Assembly: GCA_022340805.1 (NCBI GenBank)
Contig: JAJDNF010000062.1
Span: forward strand, 1 to 46,550
Origin: Chromatiaceae bacterium
GTDB taxonomy: Bacteria; Pseudomonadota; Gammaproteobacteria; Chromatiales; Chromatiaceae
Direction of reading: 5' to 3'
DNA: 46,550 bases
The stretch's first letter is position 1; the number at the start of each line of letters is the position of its first letter. Shown piece by piece: positions 17,364 through 25,390 of this stretch. The notes beneath the pieces were generated by a model. That model saw nothing but the letters and a program-made list of their open reading frames with translations, was not told the origin of the DNA and did no database searches. Made by a program: the position numbers and the translations under genes.

Positions 17364-18368
17364 ATGCGCAAGCACCTGATTGGACTGGCGGTATCCGCCG
17401 CCCTGGCCGTGTCGGCCGCGCCTGCATTCGCCGACGACTGTGACCCGGGCGAGATCGTGATCAAGTTCAGCCATGTGACCAATGCCGAGAAGCACCCCAA
17501 AGGGATCGCCGCAAACCTGCTGGCCAAGCGGGTCAACGAGGAGATGAACGGTAAGGCATGCATGCAGGTCTTCCCGAACTCGACCCTGTACGACGACGAC
17601 AAGGTGCTGGAGGCAATGCTCAACGGGGATGTCCAGCTGGCGGCGCCTTCGCTGTCGAAGTTCGAGACCTTTACCAAAAAGTTCCGCATCTTCGACCTGC
17701 CGTTCGTATTCAAGGATGTGGCAGCGGTCGATCGCTTCCAGAACTCCGAGGGTGGGCAGAAGCTCAAGGAGTCCATGGTCCGGCGCGGCCTCAAGGGGTT
17801 GGCTTTCTGGCACAACGGCATGAAGCAGTTCTCAGCCAACAGGCCGCTGATCAAGCCCGAGGACGCCAAGGGCCTGAAGTTCCGGGTGCAGGCCTCGGAC
17901 GTGCTGGTCGCACAGATCGAGCAGCTGGGCGCCTCGCCACAGAAGATGTCCTTCAAGGAGGTCTACGGTGGCCTGCAGACCAAGGTCATCGACGGCCAGG
18001 GCAACACCTGGTCGAACATCTACGGGCAGAAGTTCTTCGAGGTGCAGGATGGCGTCACCGAGACCAACCACGGGATCCTCGACTACCTGGTCGTGACCTC
18101 GACCAAGTGGTGGGACGGTCTGCCGGATGATGTGCGCAGCCAGTTTGCAACCATTCTGAAAGAGGTCACCGAAGCTCGCAACGCCGAGTCCAGCAAGGTC
18201 AACGAAGAGGCCAAGCAGGCCATCATCGCGGCCGGTGGCGTGGTGCGCACCCTGACCCCGGAGCAGCGTCAGGCCTGGGTCGACGCGATGAAGCCGGTAT
18301 GGAAAAAGTTCGAGGGTGACATCGGCGAAGACCTGATGGATGCGGCGTTGAAATCCAACGACGGCTGA
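17364..18368 (+). CDS. dctP: TRAP transporter substrate-binding protein, DctP family
   Basis: The 334-residue periplasmic protein starts with a clear signal peptide (MRKHLIGLAVSAALAVSAAPAFADD). The mature part has the DctP pattern: IVIKFSHVTNAEKHPKG, VFPNSTLYDDDKVLEAML, LKGLAFWHNGMKQFSANRPL, KFRVQASDVLVAQIEQLGASP and YGGLQTKVIDGQGNTWSNI, the latter including the Arg and Asn that bind the carboxylate of the ligand. AAGGAGAG lies 9 nt before the ATG. It leads a dctPQM set, so it delivers a carboxylate substrate to the membrane subunits. C4-dicarboxylate is the likely ligand class, but sequence alone cannot fix it. Confidence 0.95.
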   Translation: MRKHLIGLAVSAALAVSAAPAFADDCDPGEIVIKFSHVTNAEKHPKGIAANLLAKRVNEEMNGKACMQVFPNSTLYDDDKVLEAMLNGDVQLAAPSLSKFETFTKKFRIFDLPFVFKDVAAVDRFQNSEGGQKLKESMVRRGLKGLAFWHNGMKQFSANRPLIKPEDAKGLKFRVQASDVLVAQIEQLGASPQKMSFKEVYGGLQTKVIDGQGNTWSNIYGQKFFEVQDGVTETNHGILDYLVVTSTKWWDGLPDDVRSQFATILKEVTEARNAESSKVNEEAKQAIIAAGGVVRTLTPEQRQAWVDAMKPVWKKFEGDIGEDLMDAALKSNDG

Positions 18369-18387
18369 TCCGCGCCCGCTGCGGGTC

Positions 18388-18422
18388 GCCGACCGCCGAC
18401 CCTGTCCGGGCCGGCGGTCGGC
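18388..18422 (+). terminator. Long intercistronic stem-loop between dctP and dctQ
   Basis: GCCGACCGCCG and CGGCGGTCGGC form a perfect 11-bp stem with a 13-nt loop, 19 nt after the dctP stop. No T run follows, so it is more likely a partial terminator or an RNA-stabilising element that keeps the binding protein in excess over the membrane subunits. Confidence 0.55.
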
Positions 18423-18523
18423 CATCCAGTGGCCTGCCCTCACCCGTGCGGCTGACGCCTGAACGTCTCCGCGGCCGCGCTTTGCTCGGGGCAGCCTCTG
18501 CCCGGGCCAATTTTTCCTACACT

Positions 18524-18538
18524 TGGTCTTTAAGACCA
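18524..18538 (+). repeat. Short palindrome upstream of dctQ
   Basis: TGGTCT and AGACCA flank TTA, 23 nt before the dctQ start. It could be a small hairpin or an operator; nothing else supports either. Confidence 0.3.
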
Positions 18539-18561
18539 GCGCCGCTGCGATCGGGGGAGAG

Positions 18562-19221
18562 ATGCAGATACAGGCAACAACCAGACTCGGGCGCTTCACC
18601 GACAGCATCGAAGAGACCAGTATCGCGATCTGTCTCGGACTGATGACGCTGATCACCTTCGTCAATGTTGTCGCCCGTTATGCCTTTTCCGACAACATCC
18701 TGTGGGCCAAGGAGGCGACCGAGTACCTGTTCGCCTGGCTGGTCCTGATGGGCATGTCCTACGGGGTGAAAAAGCACGTCCACATCGGCGTCGACATAGT
18801 GATCCAGAAACTGTCCCCCCGCATGCGCAAGCTGTTCGCGCTGCTTGCGGTAGGGTCCTGCCTGGCATTTGCGATCCTGCTGCTGATCGGTTCCTGGAAA
18901 TACTGGTACCCCTTTGTCTCCGAGCGGGCGTGGATGGAGACCGAAGACATCCCCATGCCGGCGATGTTCCAATTCCTCGCCGACTGGATGAACGAGGGTG
19001 AGCGATACGAGAAGATCCCGCGCTGGATTCCGTACCTGGCATTGCCGCTGGGTGTGGGCCTGCTCACGCTACGCCTGCTGCAGCAGGCCTGGAAGGTCCT
19101 CATCGGCGAGATCGATATGATCATCGCCAGCCACGAGGCCGAGGAGATGCTCGAGGAACTGGAGATGAGTTCACCGCATTCGGTGGACTTCTTGTCCGGG
19201 CGTAAGGACAGGGAGGGCTAG
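18562..19221 (+). CDS. dctQ: TRAP transporter small membrane subunit, DctQ family
   Basis: The 219-residue protein has the four-span DctQ layout: spans at about 20-40 and 50-75, a third at about 92-112, and a last one at about 155-175. The segment FVNVVARYAFSDNILWAKEATEYLFAWLVLMGMSYG is typical of the family. I chose ATG 18562, preceded by GGGGGAGAG, over the upstream in-frame ATG at 18523. An unusually long loop between spans 3 and 4 (about 113-155) and an acidic C-terminal tail (EAEEMLEELEMS) are notable. It precedes dctM by 3 nt. Confidence 0.92.
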   Translation: MQIQATTRLGRFTDSIEETSIAICLGLMTLITFVNVVARYAFSDNILWAKEATEYLFAWLVLMGMSYGVKKHVHIGVDIVIQKLSPRMRKLFALLAVGSCLAFAILLLIGSWKYWYPFVSERAWMETEDIPMPAMFQFLADWMNEGERYEKIPRWIPYLALPLGVGLLTLRLLQQAWKVLIGEIDMIIASHEAEEMLEELEMSSPHSVDFLSGRKDREG

Positions 19222-19224
19222 GCC

Positions 19225-20592
19225 ATGTCAGTCGCCATCCTGTTCGCAATGGTCATCACATTCATGCTGATCGGTGTGCCGATCGCGATGTCACTGGGCC
19301 TGTCATCGATCCTGTTCCTGCTGATCTTTTCGCACGACGCCTCGCTGACGTCGGTCGCGCAGACCATGTTCGACGCCTTCGAGGGGCATTACACGCTGCT
19401 GGCGATCCCGTTTTTCATCCTCGCCTCGGTATTCATGTCCACCGGCGGTGTGGCCCGGCGCATCATCCGCTTTGCGATCGCTTTGGTGGGATCGCTGAAG
19501 GGCGGGCTGGCGATCGCCTCCGTGTTCGCCTGCATGCTGTTCGCGGCGCTGTCCGGTTCGTCGCCGGCAACGGTGGTGGCAATCGGCAGCATCGTCATTG
19601 CCGGCATGACGCAGGTCGGCTACACGAAGGAGTTTGCGGCCGGTGTCATCTGTAACGCGGGTACGCTGGGTATACTGATCCCGCCGTCGATCGTGATGGT
19701 CGTGTACGCCGCGGCCACCGACGTCTCGGTCGGCCGGCTGTTCCTGGCCGGGGTGTTTCCCGGTCTATTGGCCGGCGGCATGCTGATGGTCGCGATTTAC
19801 CTTTGGGCCCACTTCAAGGGTCTGCCTTCCAATCCCTGGCTCGGCTGGGGCGAGGTACTGACCGCTGCGCGCGACGCCATCTGGGGCCTGATGCTGGTGA
19901 TCATCATCCTGGGCGGGATCTACGGTGGTGTGTTCACCCCGACCGAGGCCGCCGCAGTGGCTGCCGTGTATGCCTTCCTGATCGCCAACTTCGTGTACCG
20001 CGACATGGGTCCGTTCAGGGATGGCTGGGGGCCGGTGGCGCTCGTTCCGCTACGCGCGCTGTCTGTGTTCTGGCACAAGGACACCAAACACGCGCTGTTC
20101 GAGGCCGGCAAGCTGACCATCATGCTGATGTTCATCATCGCCAACGCGCTGTTGCTGAAACACGTGCTGACCGAGGAACGCATCCCGCAGATGATCACCG
20201 AGGCGATGTTGTCGGCCGGCTTCGGGCCGGTCATGTTCCTGGTCATGGTCAACATCCTGCTGCTGATCGGCGGTCAGTTCATGGAGCCGTCCGGCCTGTT
20301 GATCATCGTCGCCCCGCTGGTGTTTCCGATCGCGATGGCGCTCGGCATCGATCCGATCCATCTCGGCGTCATGATGGTGGTCAACATGGAGATCGGGATG
20401 ATCACCCCGCCGGTGGGACTCAACCTTTTCGTGACCGCCGGCGTAGCGCAGATGTCGATTGGGCGCGTGATCAAGGCAGCGATGCCGTGGGTCGCGATCA
20501 TGTTCCTGTTCCTGATCATCGTGACCTATGTCCCGGTCATCTCGACCTGGCTGCCGACCACCCTGATGGGTCCGGAGCTCATCATCAAGTGA
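19225..20592 (+). CDS. dctM: TRAP transporter large permease subunit, DctM family
   Basis: The 455-residue protein is the translocating subunit of the sodium-coupled TRAP transporter, with about 12 membrane segments. Family features seen include LLAIPFFILASVFMSTGGVARRII, FAALSGSSPATVVAIGSI, NAGTLGILIPPSIVMVVYAAATDVSVGRLFLAG and the late IGMITPPVGLNLFVTAGVA. It begins three bases after dctQ with GGGAGGG upstream. Its central part (about residues 250-285) carries a longer cytoplasmic insertion than many relatives, which is usual for the 2.A.56.1 type. Convergent with the pentapeptide-repeat gene, with 21 nt between stops. Confidence 0.95.
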   Translation: MSVAILFAMVITFMLIGVPIAMSLGLSSILFLLIFSHDASLTSVAQTMFDAFEGHYTLLAIPFFILASVFMSTGGVARRIIRFAIALVGSLKGGLAIASVFACMLFAALSGSSPATVVAIGSIVIAGMTQVGYTKEFAAGVICNAGTLGILIPPSIVMVVYAAATDVSVGRLFLAGVFPGLLAGGMLMVAIYLWAHFKGLPSNPWLGWGEVLTAARDAIWGLMLVIIILGGIYGGVFTPTEAAAVAAVYAFLIANFVYRDMGPFRDGWGPVALVPLRALSVFWHKDTKHALFEAGKLTIMLMFIIANALLLKHVLTEERIPQMITEAMLSAGFGPVMFLVMVNILLLIGGQFMEPSGLLIIVAPLVFPIAMALGIDPIHLGVMMVVNMEIGMITPPVGLNLFVTAGVAQMSIGRVIKAAMPWVAIMFLFLIIVTYVPVISTWLPTTLMGPELIIK

Positions 20593-20613
20593 GGGCGGTG
20601 GTGGAGATACCCT

Positions 20614-21711
20614 TCAGGGCCTTTGCCCGGGTGCTCCGCGTGCCTCCTCGAACACGGCGCCGTCGATAAGCGCATCGGTGAACGTGGCAGTGCGCAGATT
20701 GGCGCCGCGGAAATTGGCCCCTTTCAGATTCGCGCGCGTAAAGTCGGCCGCGTACAGGTTGCAGGAGCTGAAGTTGGTCTGGCGCAGATCGGCATCGCGA
20801 AAGACAGCGTCTTTCAGATTGGCGCCGGACAGGTCGGCCCGTGCCAGGCGCGCATTGGAGAAGTCCGTGCCCACCAGGTTGCCGCCCAGCGCAGACTCTT
20901 CGAGATTGGCCGATGTGAGCGCCGCGCCCTGCAGTCTTGCACCCCTGAGGTTAGCGCCGCGCAGGTCCGTGTCCGCGAGGTCGGCGCCGCCAAGTTCGGC
21001 CTTGCGCAGGTTGCTTCCGACCATTGATGCGCCGCGCAGATTGGCCGAGCTGAGCCCGGCATTCGGCATGTCCGCAGCATCGAACCGACTACTCGACAGG
21101 TCGAGACCATCGAGCCGCGCCCTGTCGAGTCGGGCGCCGGAAAAATCCGCGCCTTGCACCGCGGCAAGCTTCTGCAGATCGAGCCCTTGCAGGTCGGCCC
21201 CGGCGAGGTTGGTCCCGGCGAGCATTGCCTGATCGAGCATGGCGCCGCGCAGCGAGGCCTTGGCAAGGCTTGCCATGCTCAGGTCGGCGTGGCGCAGATC
21301 GACATGGTCGAGGATGCTCCCGCTCAGGTCCGCACCCACCAGTTTGCTGTTGCGCAGTTGCGCGTGGGCGAGCCGCGCACCGTGCAGGTCCAGGCCGGTC
21401 AGGTTTGCAGCGGACAGGTTGATGCGGCCCATGCTGGCCCGGTCGAGGGTGGCGTCACGAAGATCGGCGCCGGACAGGTTTGCGTGATACAGGATGGTCT
21501 TGCGCAGCTTGGCACCGCGCAGGTTGGCTGCGGAGAGGTCGGCACTCATCAGTCGCATCCCGGAGAGATCGGCACCGCGCAGGTTACAGCCGGGGCAGTG
21601 ACCGTCGTCGAGCAGTCGCTGTAGGTCCGCAGAGGCCTGTTCGGCCGCGCCGATCGTCGCGAAAAACAGCAGGCTTGCGGCGGCGAGCCATCGCCATCGT
21701 CCTGGGTGCAT
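20614..21711 (-). CDS. Exported pentapeptide-repeat protein
   Basis: The 365-residue protein consists mostly of tandem A(D/N)Lxx pentapeptides from about residue 45 to 350, which would fold as a right-handed quadrilateral beta-helix of roughly 15 coils. An N-terminal signal peptide (MHPGRWRWLAAASLLFFATIGAAEQASA) sends it to the periplasm, and a short helical segment with CPGC follows at about 40. I chose ATG 21711 for the signal and the AGGA 8 nt upstream; an open frame to 21792 would overlap dusA. Cytoplasmic relatives can mimic DNA, but an exported one cannot act on gyrase; its function is unknown. Its start lies 77 nt after the dusA stop. Confidence 0.9.
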   Translation of the reverse strand: MHPGRWRWLAAASLLFFATIGAAEQASADLQRLLDDGHCPGCNLRGADLSGMRLMSADLSAANLRGAKLRKTILYHANLSGADLRDATLDRASMGRINLSAANLTGLDLHGARLAHAQLRNSKLVGADLSGSILDHVDLRHADLSMASLAKASLRGAMLDQAMLAGTNLAGADLQGLDLQKLAAVQGADFSGARLDRARLDGLDLSSSRFDAADMPNAGLSSANLRGASMVGSNLRKAELGGADLADTDLRGANLRGARLQGAALTSANLEESALGGNLVGTDFSNARLARADLSGANLKDAVFRDADLRQTNFSSCNLYAADFTRANLKGANFRGANLRTATFTDALIDGAVFEEARGAPGQRP

Positions 21712-21788
21712 AGGGTCGTTCCTCGTGCAGGCGGGATTGCACCGGATTAAACCATGAATGGACGCGCGCGTTTGCCGGTCCGGCCGCC

Positions 21789-22772
21789 TCATTCGAGTTC
21801 GCCCAACGCCTGGTTGATCAGTCGTGTGTCGGCCCCCGGGAGGTGAGCGCCCTCGGAGAGCTTCCTGCGCCAGGATCGCGCGCCCGGCCGGCCCTGGAAC
21901 AGTCCCAGCATGTGGCGCGTGAGCCGGTGCAGTGGGACACCGGCCGCTTGCTGTTGCTCGATGAAGGGCAGCATCTTCTCGACTACCTGACGGCGAGTCT
22001 GCACTGATTCGGGCTCGCCGAAGATGCGCTGGTCGGCCGCGGCGAGGATCCAGGGGTTCTGGTAGGCCTCACGCCCGATCATCACACCGTCGAGGTGCGC
22101 GAGTTGTCGTTCGACCTGTGCCAGGGTCTTGAAGCCGCCGTTGATCACGATCTGCAGTTGCGGGAAGTCGCGCTTGAGAGACTGCACCACCGCGTACTGC
22201 AGCGGCGGGATTTCGCGATTCTGCTTCGGGCTGAGGCCCTGCAGCCAGGCCTTGCGGGCATGCACGATGAAGGTCTCACAGCCGGCCGCTGCCACGCTGT
22301 CGACGAAGTGCAGCAGCTCGTCGTAGCTGTCCCTGTCGTCGATGCCGATGCGGTGCTTCACGGTGACCGGTCGGCTGCTGGCCTGCAGCATCGCGGCGAC
22401 GCCGTCGGCTACCAGCTGCGGCTCGGCCATCAGGCAGGCGCCGAAGCGTCCCAATTGCACACGGTCCGAGGGGCAGCCGACATTCAGGTTGATCTCGTCA
22501 TAGCCCCATGCATCGGCAAGCCGTGCACAGGCTGCCAACTCGTCAGGCTCGCTGCCGCCCAGCTGCAGCGCGAGCGGGTGCTCCGCGGGGTGGTAGTCGA
22601 GGAAGCGCGCCGGGTCGCGGTGCAGCAAGGCACCGGTGGTGATCATCTCGGTATACAGCAGGGTATGCCGGGTGATCTGGCGCAGGAAGAAGCGACAATA
22701 GCGGTCGGTCCAGTCGAGCATGGGCGCGATGGACAGGCGTCGGTCGATCTTGGGAGAGGAATCAGGGCTCAC
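21789..22772 (-). CDS. dusA: tRNA-dihydrouridine synthase A
   Basis: The 327-residue flavoenzyme reduces uridines in the D-loop of tRNA (positions 20 and 20a in E. coli DusA). Motifs are RRLSIAPMLDWTDRYCRFFLR at the N-terminus, LQLGGSEPDELAACARLADAWGYDEINLNVGCPSDRVQ with the catalytic cysteine in the NVGCPS loop, VKHRIGID, FIVHARKAWLQGLSPKQNREIPPL, VINGG and GVMIGREAYQNPW, all characteristic of DusA. The start is GTG at 22772, with no strong ribosome site. The downstream pentapeptide gene may be cotranscribed. Confidence 0.96.
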   Translation of the reverse strand: MSPDSSPKIDRRLSIAPMLDWTDRYCRFFLRQITRHTLLYTEMITTGALLHRDPARFLDYHPAEHPLALQLGGSEPDELAACARLADAWGYDEINLNVGCPSDRVQLGRFGACLMAEPQLVADGVAAMLQASSRPVTVKHRIGIDDRDSYDELLHFVDSVAAAGCETFIVHARKAWLQGLSPKQNREIPPLQYAVVQSLKRDFPQLQIVINGGFKTLAQVERQLAHLDGVMIGREAYQNPWILAAADQRIFGEPESVQTRRQVVEKMLPFIEQQQAAGVPLHRLTRHMLGLFQGRPGARSWRRKLSEGAHLPGADTRLINQALGELE

Positions 22773-23223
22773 GCCGCGATGTTATCCGGTGGTCATGCCG
22801 CAGCAAAACGAAGTCGGTGCCTCTTTGTGTACGCGCAGCGGGGGGAGTCTGTCGAGCCACATCCGGGAAACGTCCGGCCTTGACGCGAAATGGTGGCGCC
22901 GAGGAGGCCGAGCCCCTGGCCTTCGCATTGCGGACGCGACGCGCTCCCCACAGGGCTACGGCCCCGGTGGCATGGGGGGAGCGTGGCTCGCAATCGCGCG
23001 CGATGTTGGAGGTGGGTGCGGGTCTCAATGTCGGTCGTTCGCGGATCCCGCGGCTGTCGGAAGTCTTGCGCGCTATGATTGACCGGGGTCGTGGTAATCG
23101 GGCGCCCGCGGAGTATTGGCACGATCGGGACCTGGAGCGGGCTATCGCATAAAACTGACCCATGTCAAAGTCGTGCCGAGAGACAGGTCGCAGTATTGAT
23201 AATTCCGATATGGGAGAAAACAA
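22773..23223. other. Intergenic region between dusA and the secreted protein gene
   Basis: I see no gene in this 451-nt gap. At 23155-23168 CTGACCCATGTCAA reads on the minus strand as TTGAC-N4-GTCAG, one base off a TTGAC-N4-GTCAA form of the FNR/DNR box, and GATAAT at 23198 could be a -10 for the gene at 23224. Both are weak. The earlier part (22800-23100) is GC-rich with no recognisable element. Confidence 0.35.
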
Positions 23224-23991
23224 ATGAAACACTTTGCAGCTTCTATCTTCCTGGCGATCCTTGCAACCAATACCACTGCAACGACCAACGTCCAGGATTG
23301 GTGGTGGAACCCGGCCTTGAACGGCATGGGTTTCAATGTTGGCCAGCAGGGGGATACAGTCTCGGTGGCATGGTACCTCTACGATTCCAGCGAGAATCCC
23401 ACCTTCCTCATCTTCTTTGGGCCTCTGGTAAACGACGTGGTAGAAGGGTCGCTTTGGCGATCCTATGGCCCCCAACCAGGGATTGGATATGACCCGGACA
23501 ACGTCACCAGTGAGGTTGTCGGAACGGCGCGCTTGTCATTCAGCTCCGGCAATGCAGCGGTTTTTTCATACGATTATGATGGCCGGTCTGGCACGATAAA
23601 TCTTCAGCGCTTTTCCTTCGGCGCGCAGGATTTCTCCGGTGAGTGGGAATACGTTGGTAACAATGTGACCTCGGGCTGTACCAATCCATCGAACAATGGC
23701 GCCGATATCAATGGCGGACGTCTCTCGATAAGCCAGAATGGGAATTTTGCCGTTGTAACGGACACTGACTATACGGCGGGCGGCACCTGTACCTACAACC
23801 TCACCCTCAGCCAAAAGGGCTCGTACTACCAGGGAAGCGGCACCTTCTCATGCAACTACGGGGTGAGCGGGACGGCCGTCGTATCCGACGTACGGAAAAC
23901 CGATGATTTCTTGACGCTGCAATACGATGCGCAAGCGACCAGTGGTGAGACCTGCCGGGAACAGAGCAAGCTTGCCGCTGTGGAGAACTAG
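23224..23991 (+). CDS. Secreted beta-rich protein, unknown function
   Basis: The 255-residue product has a signal peptide (MKHFAASIFLAILATNTTATT) and then a WWWNPALNGMGFNVGQQGD segment followed by VAWYLYDSSENPTFLIF. This WWNPxxxGxGxxxxxQGD plus W(F/Y)xYD pattern recurs in many exported proteins of Gammaproteobacteria, usually without a known function. The second half has four cysteines spaced for two disulfides (GCTNPS, GTCTYN, TFSCNYG, ETCREQ) and alternating beta-strand patterns. The gene is visibly less GC-rich than its neighbours. GGGAG lies 7 nt before the ATG. It stands alone between two gaps of over 400 nt. Confidence 0.8.
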   Translation: MKHFAASIFLAILATNTTATTNVQDWWWNPALNGMGFNVGQQGDTVSVAWYLYDSSENPTFLIFFGPLVNDVVEGSLWRSYGPQPGIGYDPDNVTSEVVGTARLSFSSGNAAVFSYDYDGRSGTINLQRFSFGAQDFSGEWEYVGNNVTSGCTNPSNNGADINGGRLSISQNGNFAVVTDTDYTAGGTCTYNLTLSQKGSYYQGSGTFSCNYGVSGTAVVSDVRKTDDFLTLQYDAQATSGETCREQSKLAAVEN

Positions 23992-24409
23992 GCGCGCTGG
24001 GTAAACGGCACCTAGGGATACCTGTTTCAGCCTGTGGATGACGTGCCCGCCGGGATCGATTCGCACTGTCGAGCACAGCGAGGGCGATTCGATGCCGCGC
24101 GGCACAACATCGTAAACTGAGCGGGTAGGCCGGGCCCGGGTGTTTCATCGACGGTCTGTTCGGTCCGGCCACCCGTTCGGAGCGACTCGCGGGTATCACA
24201 CATCGCCTGGCCGTGATCCCGGGGCCTGGCGACCGTGTGTCGCTGTGGGGCGGGCACGTGCGTGATCAATCAATCAGTCAATCGATTCTGCGGCAGATGT
24301 TCGCCGGTCTGCGATCATGCGTGCGATTGAACTGCGCTGCGTGTTGATTAACCGAACACAAGCTGGTTCTATGACGCGGAGGATGGCAACGCGCGAAAAC
24401 TTATTGGCA
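23992..24409. other. Gap between secreted protein gene and LolA-like gene
   Basis: The 418-nt stretch has no convincing gene. It holds the tetranucleotide-like run at 24265-24286 and an A/T-rich segment just before 24410. No terminator with a T run is seen after the secreted protein gene. Confidence 0.4.
24265..24286. repeat. ATCA-type short tandem run, possible operator
   Basis: Four to five ATCA/GTCA/ATCG units run in tandem and end in the palindrome ATCGAT, about 125 nt before the LolA-like gene. TetR-type operators are sometimes built of such ATTGA/TCAAT units, but the arms here are not a clean palindrome. Confidence 0.3.
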
Positions 24410-25360
24410 ATGAAGAATCTAAGAATATTAGTCGCTTCTGCGTTGCTATGTTTCTTGGATGCCCAGGCGCAGCCGCCGCTGTCCTATCCGAGTGGGCCGC
24501 TGACCGCGGATCAAGTGGCTGAACAGGTCTACACGTCGGCCCACGGGGGGCTGGTGCAGAATGCCGTCAGCAAGGGCAAGCAGGGCGAGGTCCCGCTGCT
24601 GGTCAACCGGGTGCCGCTCGAAGGTCGGCGACCGGGCAGAAAGCCCATCCTGCAGACCTTCGATACCTACCTGAATCACCACCCGCAGGATCCTGCCCTT
24701 CGTTCGCTGCAGATGGCAATATTGACGTCGGGCAAGGCAAAGGGAACCGGCCTGCTGTTTACCGAGTACGCCGACGAGCAGCGCAGCTCCAACATCACCA
24801 TGTGGCTGCCGGCCCTGCGCAAGATCCGCCAGATCAATGAGCCTTCCTACGAGGATGTCTGGTTCGGTACCAACCTCACTTATGGCGAGATCGTGCTGCG
24901 CAAGCCCTCGGACGAGATCCACGAGTTGCTGGAGGAGACGGTCTTCGACAGCTGCCTGGACGCGATGATGCTGACCGAGGGAGAGCAGACCCGATATACG
25001 AAAGGACTGCCGGGCCCGCAATGCGGGCACAAGGGCAAACCCGTCTACCGGCTGAAGAGCACCACCAAGTTCGAGAACTGGTGGTACGACTATCACGTCA
25101 GCGACATCGACATGAACACCTTTGCCGTCTACCGCACGGTTTATTACAAGGACCGCGAAAAGATCAAAACCGTTTTCGTCGACTGGCAGTCTCTGGATCA
25201 GCCCGATCCGCGGATCACCTATCCACGCTATATCTACGCGATAAGCCACGCTGACGGCAGGGATAGCATGGTCTATGTCCCGCGCAGCACGATAGAGCTG
25301 AACACGGACCTGCCGGACAGCTTCTGGTCGGCCGAGACACTGAAGGCCTACGTTCAATGA
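24410..25360 (+). CDS. LolA-like outer-membrane lipoprotein-sorting family protein
   Basis: The 316-residue periplasmic protein begins with a signal peptide (MKNLRILVASALLCFLDAQAQ). The body has the features of the LolA-like family that accompanies RND/MMPL transporters: TADQVAEQVYTS, SGKAKGTGLLFTEYADEQRSSNITMWLPALRKIRQI, EDVWFGTNLTYGEIVLRKP and KFENWWYDYHVSDIDMNTFAVYRTVYYKD. A half-barrel that carries a hydrophobic ligand is expected. The start is uncertain: ATG 24371 would give a longer n-region, and neither has a well-spaced ribosome site. It ends 30 nt before the RND gene, so it probably passes substrate from that transporter across the periplasm. Confidence 0.85.
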   Translation: MKNLRILVASALLCFLDAQAQPPLSYPSGPLTADQVAEQVYTSAHGGLVQNAVSKGKQGEVPLLVNRVPLEGRRPGRKPILQTFDTYLNHHPQDPALRSLQMAILTSGKAKGTGLLFTEYADEQRSSNITMWLPALRKIRQINEPSYEDVWFGTNLTYGEIVLRKPSDEIHELLEETVFDSCLDAMMLTEGEQTRYTKGLPGPQCGHKGKPVYRLKSTTKFENWWYDYHVSDIDMNTFAVYRTVYYKDREKIKTVFVDWQSLDQPDPRITYPRYIYAISHADGRDSMVYVPRSTIELNTDLPDSFWSAETLKAYVQ

Positions 25361-25390
25361 CCAAGCCGGGCCCGACATAACAGCGCGGCA

